The notes under the pieces are model-generated. The model was not told the origin of the DNA. It saw only the letters and a list, made by a program, of their open reading frames with translations, and ran no database searches. Shown here one piece after another: positions 52,433 to 64,000 of a stretch of 64,000 bases of DNA (positions are counted from its first letter, which is position 1; every line of letters starts with the position of its first letter). Both the position numbers and the translations under genes were made by a program. The stretch is from Moringa oleifera (lineage: Eukaryota; Streptophyta; Magnoliopsida; Brassicales; Moringaceae). The stretch covers positions 3,849,001 to 3,913,000 of the forward strand of contig JAJFZO010000049.1 in NCBI GenBank assembly GCA_021397835.1. Reading direction: 5' to 3'.

Positions 52433-53334
52433 TCACTGCTTCTGCAAGGCAACGACCTTGGCCCAGGCTGGCCTTGCAGTGATGTCAGCTATCCAGGCAC
52501 TAACATGGGGCCTTGCATCGAACAGCTTCTTGCTTGGTGTCCCCAACAGGTAGTGGATAACAGGCAGGTGGTGCAGATCGGCCAAGCTGAAACACTCACA
52601 AGCCAAGTACTTCGACTGAGTCAGACGAGCCTCGTACACATCAAGAACCTTAGCCAGCTTGGCTTCATTCTCCTCCACAGCTGCCGGGTCTGTAGTCTGC
52701 CCAAACATTGGCTTGAAGGCTTGCTCCCATGCCAGCTTTGATGCTGCTGGGTCAAACTGGTGGCCTTCCACTTCTACCCACACTCCCACCAGGGCAGTGG
52801 TCTTAGTGCCAGGGCAAACCAATTGGGTTCCCTTGTCGGAGTAAGAACGGGCGATGTGTTGAGTAATTGCCCTTGATTCTGCACACCCAGCAAGACTTTA
52901 TCATGTTCGCAATCGATCTAAACTAACAAATTCATGAAAACAATCCAAACCAGTTTTCAGAAAAACCTTACCAAATAGCTTCAAATCTCCTTCTTCATAA
53001 GCCGGAACTTGACCAAATGGCTGCATATCACGGAGAAATATCAGGTACCATCTTTGCAAATTAGCAATTCAGATATCACCCACGGATTAATTTTAACAAA
53101 ATCAATTTACCAATTACAAAATCGATCCACGGGGTATTGAAGATTTGTGGAGCCAGATATCAGAAAATGAAATTCTGTACTTACATTGAGGGCAAGGAAG
53201 GCTTCGGTCTTATGTTCACCAGCTCCCAAGTTAACAGGAACAAACTCAAACTCGAGGCCCTTCTCGTAAAGAGTGGCAAGAACACGCATAGTAGCGGTGG
53301 ACAAAGGGCTTCCGTGGACTTTCAAGGCCGCCAT
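52433..53334 (-). CDS. GSTF: Phi-class glutathione S-transferase
   Basis: Three exons: 53334-53185, 53020-52972, 52878-52433, giving 645 nt and 214 residues. GSTFs conjugate glutathione to electrophiles, reduce peroxides, and bind ligands such as flavonoids; they act in the cytosol as dimers. Seen: a thioredoxin-like N-domain with the catalytic Ser12 in [12 protein letters not shown], the cis-Pro glutathione site [16 protein letters not shown], then [10 protein letters not shown], and an all-helical C-domain with [38 protein letters not shown] and [18 protein letters not shown]. This is close to the Arabidopsis GSTF2 pattern. Introns are phase 0 after ALN and phase 1 after LKLF, the phi-class plan. 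Confidence 0.96.
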
Positions 53335-53415
53335 GATCGTTGAACTCTGAGATTATCAAAAACTGAGATAAGAAGCGGATGATTGGTATGCGACGAAACA
53401 CTCTCTTCGGAGGAA

Positions 53416-53425
53416 CTATATAAAG
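53416..53425 (-). promoter_or_regulatory. TATA box of the first GSTF
   Basis: CTTTATATAG on the minus strand, about 82 bp before the ATG at 53334. Confidence 0.6.
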
Positions 53426-56400
53426 ACAGCTGATGGGTGACGCTCCGCTTTCCCAATTCTTGAATGCTCTAAAATTTGAACGTCAAAAAGATACCAAATT
53501 AATACAAATATCCACTCATCCCTGGAGTGTACTGTTCTCATATTAATCCGTTTTAATTATAAGAAAATAATTAATTAATATTTATTTATTTTAATTTTTA
53601 TATTAATATAATAATTTTATTTTTTAATTAAAAATATCCAATAATAAACAGCCGAGTGATAAAGTAATGAGCTGGTTGCTGACGTATTCCATGACGCTTG
53701 ATATCCCACCATCGCCATCTTTAACAGTGAGATTATTGACTTCCGTAATGCAGGCCCGAAAAAGACGAAAAGGGTCAGCGATTGAAGGAAATTACGGACA
53801 CCCCCGACATTGATGGGTCGGGTCTTCGTAAAGATATGAGCTCACCTGCATCTACCAACCAGAACAGGAATGTAAATTCCTTCTTTTATTATTATTATTT
53901 ATTTTTAAAGCTCATAGATTGTTTAAGATCTTGTTGTCCAAATATATAATTGTTTGATTTTGATGAATAATCGAAGAAAAATATTATTTTCAAACAGTCA
54001 CGAAGTAAGTAAGTTTGATTCGTTTTAGTTTTTCTAATGGGTTTTTATCATTAAAAATTTGAATTTAATAAGTTGTTTTTAATTCGAATTTTAAACTTCA
54101 ATTTAGTTAAGTTTTATTTTTAAAATATTAATTATTCTGATTCAAATAAATTACAGTAAAAATATTATTAGAATTAAAATATATCAAAATGCACCAAATA
54201 AAATTTACATTTTATTTTGAATCGATAACTTAAATTTAAGTAATTTCATATTTAAAATTTATATTTTATAAATAAATTTAATATTTTCAGATCACAAAAT
54301 TTTATATTTAAAATTGAAAGAAAGTTTAGATTTTTCTTATTTTACCCAAAGTAATAATATTTATAATTTATTAATTTTAAGATGTCAAAATCCAAAGCTA
54401 TATATATTTTCCACTTTATTTATTTTGATATTATTTTAATAAAAATATTTCAAATAATATTTTATAATTTTACACAATATATAGCTTATAACCTCCTATA
54501 ACATTTTATTATTTTGTGTTTTATTTCATGGATCCGTGTAATATTTTTTAAAATTTATGTAATAAAAATATATCTCTCCATATAATAATTTACGTCTCTT
54601 ATTTAATATAATTATAGTTTACGTAAAAAAATAATTTATTGGCTTTATGTGTTTTAGTTTACATTGATATCATGGTTAGTGATTTAAAAAAGCTAAGCCA
54701 TTTGTTAATTTTTCAACTCAGACAGAAAGACAAGGAAACTTGTCTTAAAAATCTAAAGAAAAAATTTATAGGTGGAGAGAGTGAATTGTCATAAAATGTT
54801 AAAAAATTTAGTACTTAAAAATTGAAAAAAATGTACAAAATTGTAAAAAATAAATCACACATATAAATTCTAAAATATTATTAGAATATTCTCATAATTT
54901 TTAAAATACAAAAATCATACACAATATTTCAATGCAGTAAAAAAAGTTACATAATTTCAATATTAATGCCTTTTTTAATTTTCCTGTAACAAAATTATTC
55001 AGCCAATCCACATTTACCAAGGTTAATGAAGTAAAAACATAATCTACACCCATTAAAAGAACCAAAAATTGAAAGTTTTTAATTTTCAATTAGGAAGAGA
55101 GAGAATGGGTGATGATAAATAGGTTAAGTTTTTATTAAAGTATTAAAAAATATTTTTAATAATTTATTATATTAATATAAAAAATAAATTATTAAAATAT
55201 TAAATATTTTCATATATTTAAATATTTTCATAATAATTTTTTACATTCATGTATTTAAATGTTTTCATAAAAAATCTAATTTATGATGAGAGTTGACCCA
55301 AATAATGAATTGATTTTGATTGTTTGATGAATTATTAAATCATGATCCTATGATTATAAAATAATGAGATGATGGAATCCAGCTGCCACCTCTAAAGGGC
55401 CTCATAAGGTTGAACATTAAAATTAAGGCAACTTCACCAAGAAGTTCTTAAACCATTTCTTCAAATTGTTTCCCATTTTTCTGGTTGTTTACCCACAAAC
55501 AAACAGACCCACTGGGGTCAAAGTATTGGTAACCAAATTTTGTTAATAATATTTTAAGTTTTATTATCTCTTTTGGAATTGAGATGTTAACATGTAATAT
55601 TAAATTTGATAAAATAAATAATTATAATTTATTTTCAATAAATATATATAATACATTATTATAAAAATATTTTTGTATTTTTAAAGTAAATATTAAGAAA
55701 ACTTTGAAGTCAATTAATTCAAATATTAAATTTCAATTTAATTTAATTTTATTTTAAAATATCTATTTAATTTAAATTAGATTTTTTTCATTCCAATTAA
55801 TTTTAAAAAATTAAAGATGTTTTTATTATTATAAAAGTCTAACAAAAATGATTTAAATACATTTTATTATGAATCAAGAGCTTAATTAAAATAATTTTAA
55901 ACTAATAAATTGTTTTTAATTTCATAAAATTTTCAAACTTTTTATAGTATAAAAATTCTATAAGATAATATATTTTTAATATTAAAAAAATTAAAAATTT
56001 TTTGACTGTAACATGAATGTTTATTTATATTTATGCAAAATTTTAAGTTAAAATATGTTGCAAGTTAAAATTTGTTGTGAAAAATTTTTAATTTAAATAT
56101 TAATAATTTTTTAGATTTTTTTTAAAAATTAAATTAAATTAAATTAAAATATGGTATAATTTTTTAAAAAAAATATTTACCCTTTCAAAAGCAGCATAAA
56201 TGAAATGAATAATGATCCTTTAATTGGAAGGGGGGTTGGTGACCCACCTGGGTTGAATGATGGTTGATGGTATTAGGTGAGGGAATCTTATAATAATAAA
56301 ATAAACAGATTAAAGAAGCAAAGAAATAGCTGGCACATGCTGCCATGGTCTCAATTTCTGGGTTTTTATATCTGCTGTGGATTCCCACCAGGAAGACCAG

Positions 56401-57687
56401 ACATAACTGCTTAAGGTTCTTGTTAAGGATATATGGATGTGACCCTTTCTCTGTTGATAACTGAGGCTCTGCTTATTGTGTCTTGGCATTAATAGATTAG
56501 GATCTTTGATTTGAAACATTAATGTGGTTGCCAAATCTTTATGAGTTGATGCTTCAGAAAACTAGTTTGGTATCTTGTAAGTAGAAAGATTAATTCGTGT
56601 TAAAGATGATCCGATACAGAGAATTTTCAACGATCAAATTGCTAGAGAATTCAACGACCAAGCCCATAAAAAAATTTAATGATGAATTTAATGGAGATTT
56701 AATAGGATAACGGTTAAAAAAAACTAATTTGTGTTTAAAGCTTATTTGAGACTTTTTTTATAATATTGATTGTTGATTTTTTTTTTTGACTTTTTTATGT
56801 GAATTTGTGACAATTTTTTTATTAGGAAAAATTACTTGTTTTCTTTTGTCTTGCAAATGATTTTATTAATTTTTCGTTAATTCAATTATCTTAATAAAAA
56901 ATTATAAGATCTCTTGCTTAATCGCACTTTTTATGAATTTTTGAATACGTGAATTTTAATAAGTTTTAGATTGATTCATTTTTGATGACATGTTACTGTT
57001 CTATGAAAGAAAAATTAAGGTAAAAATTGTATAAAGTTTTTAATATTTATTTTATATTACACATCAAATACTCTCATGATCAAAAACAATATATCAAAAC
57101 TTAATTTATTAATTTATTTTAAATAGAAATTTAAATTAAATAATTATAAAAATTAAAAATATTTTTATCATTAAAATACCTTATATAAATTTTTCACTTT
57201 ATTTTGGATTCATCTCTTAAGTTTAAACAATTTTTTATGCAAAACATATTTTTTACAAAATTTTCAAAATTTAACTATGCAAAATTTAAAAACTATATAA
57301 TTTTAATGCCCAATAAATTTTGAAATTTTTTTAATGATAAATTTGAATTTTCTTGTATTTTTTAAAAAAATTTAAATCAAAATTTATTATATAAGATTTT
57401 TAATTTGAATGTTCTTAATTTTTAATTTTTCTTATAATAATTCAATTTAAATGTAAAATAAATTAACTTTTTAAATATAAATTTAATTAGTAACATAACT
57501 CAAACATCAGTAACTTTACTCTAAAATAAAACAGTAGTAGTTCTATGGCTGGATGAAAGAAAGAAATCAAAGCAAATTTTTTCTGGTTTATTGAATCAAA
57601 TTAAGTTAACAAGCCAACACAAGTAACAACGGAATTAACTCATAAACAGCACAGTGGAATCCATGCAACATGTCCTCCTCCTCCTCC
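53426..57687. other. AT-rich spacer between the two GSTF genes
   Basis: About 4 kb of very AT-rich DNA with no supported gene. 55140-55270 contains repeated TTAAATATTTTCATA-like words. 56310-56534 is somewhat richer in GC, but its frames match nothing known. No transposon ends with target duplications were found by eye. Confidence 0.5.
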
Positions 57688-58658
57688 TCAGTCTTTCTTC
57701 TCAACAAAATTCATCCCGGCAGCCACCTTCTCAAAGGCCGGCCTGGAAGAGATGTCCTCCCACCAGGCCTTCACACGGGGACGGTCGTTGATCATCGAAG
57801 CATAAGGTGTCTTCATGAAATAGTAAGTGTACGACAAGTGATGCAAATCAGCCAAGCTGTAGAAATCCCCTGCTAGGTACTTGCTGTTACCCAGCTTAGC
57901 CTCGTACACATCCAACACCTTCCCTAGCTTCTCCAGGTTCTCCTTGATGATCCCTTCGTCCGGAGACTTCCCCTGTAACGGCGCCACGAAGAACTGGAAG
58001 ACGATAGCAGAGATTGCAGGGTGAAACTGCTGGGATTCGACCTCTACCCAGACTTTAACCATGGTTGCTTCTTTGATGTCTTGGTGTCTTATAAGGTCAT
58101 TGCCTGTGTCCTTGAACTTTTCTGCTATGTATGCTGTGATAGCTCTGGATTCTGCCATTGACATATCAAAAGTTCAGGTCAATCAAAAGTTGGAAACCAG
58201 ATATGTTCTCTGATTAAAGCAGACGTGGGTGTGCTTAGTGGATCCATGTGATTTTTCTTCCTAACAAGGAAGTATAGATTTAGTTTAGATGAAGCAAATA
58301 AGAAAAAATGGAAGCAGATTTACCGAAAATGGTGAGATCGCCGTCTTCTAGTACTGGAACCTGACCGAAAGGCTGCATGAAAGTACATTAACAGTAAATC
58401 AAGCTGGAAAAATTAACAAGAAATAAGAAAGAGGAAGTACAGAACTAGCTAGGAGAAAGAGAGTTAATGGAAGGAGTTCAAAGAGGAAGAATGTGTTGTG
58501 AATTTACTTACGTTCTTGGAAAGAAAAGAAGGCTGCTTGTGCTCACAGGCAAAAAGGTTAACTGGGACGAGCTCAAACTCTACACCTTTCTCGTACAGAC
58601 AGGTCATGACTCGTGTGGTGCATGACGATATCGGGTCTCCATGCAGCCTGAGAGCCAT
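57688..58658 (-). CDS. GSTF: Second phi-class glutathione S-transferase, diverged
   Basis: Three exons: 58658-58512, 58372-58324, 58151-57688, giving 660 nt and 219 residues. It has the same exon plan and phases as the neighbouring GSTF 4.3 kb away. Seen: catalytic Ser11 in [98 protein letters not shown], and a charged end FVEKKD. It is much less like GSTF2 than its neighbour in the C-domain (VFQFFVAPLQGKSPDEG), so it belongs to another phi subgroup. A TATA box (GTATATAAG, minus strand, about 58737-58745) lies about 80 bp upstream. Confidence 0.95.
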
Positions 58659-60189
58659 ATCGGAAGACAGAAGAAGAAGAGACAGAGCGCAAGAGAGAGC
58701 AAGAGAGATATAGTGCTTGAAACTTAGGTTGAGTTCTTATATACTACTGGTTTTTTTAACTTTAATTGTAAAATGATGAAATTACAGTAAGTAAAAGCCA
58801 AAGTTGGTGAATGCAGTAATGAGGGTTTTGTTTATGAATTTGTGCAGTACTGTGTTTGTTTTCTTATTCATTGGAAAGTCAAAATTTCCAGGGTGGTTTT
58901 TTCTCGGAATCTTTCACTACGCACTTGGTAACTCTGGGTCAAGGCGAATATTGCTAAGCCATTATTGCTCAGCTTAGGTCTACTTTGCTAAAGAAGATGA
59001 AGCTTATGAAAAGAAGTTTAACACGGGGTGGTTTATTAATGAATTAGAGTTCATCAGCAAGAACTGGTGTGATGTCATGGTCTCACATGATCACATGGGT
59101 GATGAAGCCCAAACTATCATTGAAAATTGTAGCTGCCAAATCAGATATGATTCAGTCAAACCACGTTTTTCTGTGCATGGCATCAATCACCTTGAGATTT
59201 GTTTAAGACCTCACAGAATTTCGAGCACAAAGAAACCAATTTAAAGCCTCTGGAGTTGAGAGTCAAGTCAAGGACTCAGCCCTAATCAGACAGATTTTCC
59301 AGTACCCTGCACATCTTCGATATGATAAACTGGTACTTAGAAAGAACACACAGCCACATGACTTGATCAGTTTTTAGCAGCTAGTAACAGTCATCTGCCA
59401 CGCATTTCTGAAAGGGCATAGGCATTGTGATCAGATGTTGCAAATTAGGGAAAGAATTCAATTTAGCAAAATTGAACTGCAAGCTATGAAAGAATTTCAC
59501 ACAAAGAGATTGTAAATGACTTTTTGTCAATTTGTTCATCTGCTCACAATGCTAAAATGACAGGTTTCAAAATTTTTTTTGATTCACTAAAAGTCTAAAT
59601 AACAAAACTTTGGAAGGGATAAGAAAAGTCCCTCTAAAATACCATGAACTGATCAACTCAATCAAAAACTAGGGCTTACAGCAAAATTCTAAAATTATTA
59701 TAATTTTTAAACAAAAATAGAAAATATTGCAGATTCTAAGGGGAAGAGTGAGACCATCTTCAGAGCATGGAAGACATACAAACAATGGCCAGGTTCCATT
59801 TAAAACTCTGGGTCGCAGGACCAACTGCACCGCTTCAAGTTCAGAAGCATATTCTTATCTTCAACAGTACACTGCCAAACAAGTAGCTAAGAATTGGCCA
59901 GGACCCATCCGCAATTACGTAAAGTGATTGGAGAATCTCTTACAAAGGATATAAATGTTCCAACCATAAGATTTAATTGCATCCCAGTTTCGGACTCCAC
60001 CAGCTCAGCCTTTCTTTTTCTAATATACTTTTATGGGATGAGATAATTGAGAAAGAAACTTTACAGTATATTCATATGCCTATTTATATTTACAGCATGA
60101 TGTACCGTCACTAGATTCCACGAGTAAAAAGAGATGAAAACATTTCAAATTATAATACATCACGAGAAAGGGGAGAATGATAAAGATCA
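58659..60189. other. Spacer between GSTF and ATG18
   Basis: The GSTF promoter lies on the left and the ATG18 3' UTR on the right. No gene was recognised. The plus-strand frames at 59727 and 60177 overlap the ATG18 3' end and are shadows. Confidence 0.55.
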
Positions 60190-63100
60190 TCAAAAGGCCG
60201 CTTCTGGCTTCAGAAAGTTGTGATATTCGAGCTGGGTCATCTCTCCACCATTCACTGGGTCAAATTGGCATCGATAAAAGCTGCACTCACAACCAAATGC
60301 ATGTCAAGAATTTAAAAAGGAAGATTCTCCTACCAAAAAGGAAAAAAGTGAAGAATCAGTATGGATTTAAGGAAAGTGGAGTGAAGGGGAGGGGAAGCTG
60401 AAGACAATTGAAGTTCAGGCCACACAGCCTACTGTGTATGGCAAGTAGAACTAGAAGACAATGATAGGACTCCTAAGAAAGAGACCACTGGTCCTGGTCA
60501 TTTACATCTTGATGACACATAACAGCTGTCAGGGAATTTCCTAGAAGGTACCAGAGCAAACTTTTAGAGTAATACCTCCTGGAAGCACCCCCTACAGAAG
60601 TGACTTAACCATTATAATGAAATTTGTTTTCAATGCAAGTGAGTGGTAGACTAACAGCAGTGTAGAAAGAATCAATGGTTCATTAATTACGAAGAAAACT
60701 ACTAAAGCTTCTATGTACCATCAATGGTTTTTCCAAATACACCCTAGCTGATGGCGTCCATTCATGCACTGTCATACTAACTGTATTAGAACTGAACAAG
60801 ATCAGCACCATGTGATTTTTTATTTTATTTTATTTTATTTCTGTTTTACCTGCCATCCATGCCAAGAATTACAACAGTATTCTTCTGGTGCCCAAAAGCA
60901 ACAACATACTGAGATCCTTCTAGCAAGCGAAACTGGGCCACTGACCACTCCGAGCTGAAATACTTGGGTAGTACTCCTGCAAGTGGAAAACTAAGTATCA
61001 GTGCAGAAAAATCGGTGCACACCAAGCTCAGCAATGAATATAACCAATATGGCTGACCATAACCTCATTAACTGCTACTTTAATGATAGCTCTTATTCAT
61101 TCAATTCATAATCATCATGCAGTCAAGAAATAACAATTTGATCCCAAATAAATTTAACAACTCTTCCTCTGGCTCAGAAAGAAGATAATGTTTTTGCTTA
61201 AAATGACAATAAATTATCCATCTTATATCCTACAGCATGAGATGGGTTCTGCTTTGTTGCATGTTTAGAATCCTTCATATTTATCTCAACAATCTTTTCA
61301 CAGCCTTAAATGCTCACATTGACTCAAATATAATGGATATTTTTGTGCTCCACATGCTTGAGAAAAAGATTTCTTAGACATCAAATTTAGACACCACTTA
61401 TTGGTTATAAAAGTATATGTTTAAACTAACCACAAGAGCAGAAGTCAAAATTTCTCTATCACTCAATTACCTTTGATGAAAGAGAGGGATGAGGTGGGTG
61501 ATGAGAGGGACAGATTAGCATCAGATGCACTTCGTGACTTGTCATGCACCGGAGATCCAGAGTTAATTTTAAGACTGAAAACATGGACGGTGCCCTTATC
61601 ACTTGAAACTGCTAGCCACTGGACATTTGAAGAGAATGCCAAACTATAAATCTCAGCTCTATCTGCACCCCTCCTAACCTGGATACCAAATTAATTCCAA
61701 TATATCAGATTTCCCTTGAACACATAATCATAAAGTAAGTGTCTACATGAAAGGCATCAGCAGATATCTCATCTTATAACTCACAAGCTAGCAAAAAGAC
61801 CTAGACACTGAAAAAGCTAATGATTTTATTCCAAAGCAAGCAAAAGAAGAACACTTAAAAAGTACCATAAACTGAGCCAGAAGGTAAATCAATAGCTAAT
61901 AACTATGACATACAAAAAGCCCATGCTACAAGATATTCATATTTGATTTACTTCAACACCAATTATTTAACTTCAGTGCTTCACATCAATACTAAATAAG
62001 TCACAATTTACATACGAAGGGCATGAAAATGAGAAAGCAAAAGTAAGGAAATTTGCACAGTATATATATGTTTTCCATAAAATTTTATTTTGGAAGTATA
62101 ATAGAACATATCAAATCCTACATAAGATTATTAAGATGCATTTAATGACAGAATAAAGCACCATGTAGTCATTTCTCAGTGATCAAGTGTTCACTGTCAC
62201 ACTTTCCATGGATCTTTATGAACAGCTTACCTCTTTATTTCACAATAATCCAAAAAGAAAAAAAAGGGGTATTCTTGACCAGAAACATCCTTCCTGATGA
62301 GTAAGGCTACACTTCAACAACATCAATGTTATCATATATGAATTTAAGTCCACAAGAAAACAAACATGAAGTGTTCCAAAAAAGTCGCGGTGTAGATAAA
62401 ACTTTACTAAACATCAACTTCTCCATTGCTTTAACTAAAATAAGGCTTCCATAGTCTCATTTCCACAAAATTCATGCATTACACAGTAATTCTAATCCAG
62501 TATTCTTAGATGTGAATATATGGTTGTGATTTCATTCACACACCAGCACATTACTTACCATCAACATGACCTAAATGTTTATGAGCTAAACAATTTTTTG
62601 TTTAAGGAAAGAAAATCAGACAGTAAAAGAAACTGCACTCGGTCATAGGCATTACATTTTTTGAAGCTGTGCAGATTTAATTCAAATTGTATTAAGCAAA
62701 GGAAAATTGATAGGAAGACAAAGGAGAATATTAAAGGGCAGAAAAAAAAAAAAGAAAAAAGAAAGAAAGGAACTCATTAAGTAACAGAAGAATCTTAATC
62801 CCAATTATATATGCTCACACACAATACCTCTAATCTATCCATCATGACCCAGCAGAGGCTCTTCACTGCACAAGACTAAAACACTTTAAATTGGTGTCCT
62901 CTTACAACATAGACTAGTGCCACCTTTAACTTCCACAAGAGCATTAACATTCAGTTCTCTACAAAACTTCCATATTCTGCTAACTAGAAGGCAATAAAAC
63001 TGCATATCATATCTTCCAGTAATGGTTTGTATTCTCCAGTGACTAACTTATATTGAGTATGTGGTCAAATCTCATTGTATTAAAATAAAAATTAGAAACA

Positions 63101-64000
63101 TTAAATAGACATTCCCCTTTTTGCATCAAGTAAGAAGAAAGTACTTTCTTTTTAAGAGTCATAATCACACACCAAATGTGTCTAGGTCCAAGTAATTGTT
63201 AAAATCCTAGTTTCAAGGTATGATACAGGATCCCAAACATTGAAAGTGTGGGCTTCTCATGTGAGGATTAGAAGGCTTTGTAGTTGTAATCCTGAAAATA
63301 ATCACTATCACTACCCAACTCCAATAATTTCAGATTAGGAAGTCAACATGGTCTCTCAATTACTCAATCATTCCAAACAGTCAAGCCAAATAACAGTGGT
63401 GAAGCTGTGTGAGAGCTACCCTGGGCTAATTTTTTTAAAAAATTATAAAATTATAAATAATGATTTAAAAAACCATATATATATATATATATATAGCCTG
63501 CAGGAAGCTAAGCTGATGGATATGGATTGTTCTCTTTGTTTAGCCTTTGCTCTCTCGCCCTTTTATTTTTAATTGTCTAAAGAACCTCTAATCTCTTTGT
63601 TTAGTCTACCTTGATAAAAATTTAGCCCACCCTGGCAAAAAAATCCTGGCTTCGGGGCTTTGCCACTGCCAAATACCAAACTCTACATCTTCAAATGGCC
63701 AAACCACATCATAACCCAACATTTCACAGTCAGTTAAGCTAATCCAACTGACACTCAGCTCACAAGTTATCCTGGCATCCGTACACAACAAAGAATAAAA
63801 ATATCTTCTAAAGAAAAGTAAACACTGCAGTAAAATACAGTGAAGTACCTCCTGCAACAATGTACCATCCACTGTATTATAAATCCGAACCAGCGTCCCC
63901 TTGGTGCTGGCAGTAGCTAGCACGCTTCCATCCTGCGTGAGCGCGAAGGAAGCAATCCTCGAGTCGTGCGCCATTATGAACTTGGTTCGCTTGGAAGCGT
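60190..64000 (-). CDS. ATG18: ATG18 (PROPPIN/WIPI) autophagy protein, 5' exons beyond the window
   Basis: Exons seen in transcript order: 64000-63849 (cut by the window edge), 61678-61471, 60976-60850, 60280-60190 with the stop. Phases join throughout. ATG18 is a seven-bladed beta-propeller that binds PI3P/PI(3,5)P2 and recruits the machinery that builds autophagosomes. Seen: [40 protein letters not shown], then the phosphoinositide-binding RRG motif in [31 protein letters not shown], a Ser-rich loop ([17 protein letters not shown]), [18 protein letters not shown], and the final [20 protein letters not shown]. The frame runs on upstream through 63975-64000, so the Met at 63974 is internal. 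It resembles ATG18a. The intron between the first two visible exons is 2.2 kb. Confidence 0.93.

Overview
The window is nuclear DNA from a dicot plant. Genes have many short introns with GT-AG borders, the gaps are very AT-rich, and the gene families are plant-specific or plant-type (RALF, GH3, XXT, LPA1, HIPP, PLS-type PPR, phi-class GST). Protein similarity judged by eye suggests a rosid, perhaps Malpighiales, but the species cannot be fixed from the sequence alone. Nothing looks bacterial or viral, and there is no CRISPR array.

Layout. 1-1221 (+): 3' part of a xyloglucan xylosyltransferase (XXT), cut by the window edge. 3229-3804 (-): intronless TSPO. 4686-10259 (+): ALG3 in 13 exons, with a 562-bp hAT-type MITE in intron 4. 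11064-13639 (+): HSBP, which appears to contain a U12-type AT-AC intron. 14834-15181 (-): RALF peptide precursor. 18152-23219 (-): LPA1 in 10 exons, one of only 24 nt. 27321-30141 (+): GH3 acyl-acid amido synthetase. 32835-33949 (-): PCC13-62-type desiccation protein. 36231-36425 (-): candidate 64-aa protein gene with a TATA box and two G-boxes. 41655-42829 (-): HIPP metallochaperone-like protein. 45253-46525 (-): two exon-like segments of an unidentified gene. 46795-49738 (-): dephospho-CoA kinase. 49846-49916 (+): tRNA-Gly(CCC). 49975/50071-51462 (+): PPR protein. 52433-53334 and 57688-58658 (both -): two phi-class glutathione transferases. 60190 to the window end (-): 3' part of ATG18.

The genes do not form one pathway, as expected for plant nuclear DNA. 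Several are stress-linked (TSPO, HSBP, PCC13-62, two GSTFs, ATG18, GH3, RALF). Three promoters, those of TSPO, PCC13-62 and the small 64-aa gene, carry ACGT-core (ABRE/G-box) elements. The two GSTFs share one exon-intron plan and orientation, so they are an old tandem pair.

Exon borders were placed by hand from splice consensus, reading phase and family alignment from memory. In every complete multi-exon gene listed the phases close to an intact frame. I saw no unknown multi-gene system. The most notable items are the AT-AC intron in HSBP, the unnamed 64-aa gene, the orphan exon pair near 45-46.5 kb, the MITE with its intact 8-bp target duplication, and the duplicated 3' end of the XXT gene.
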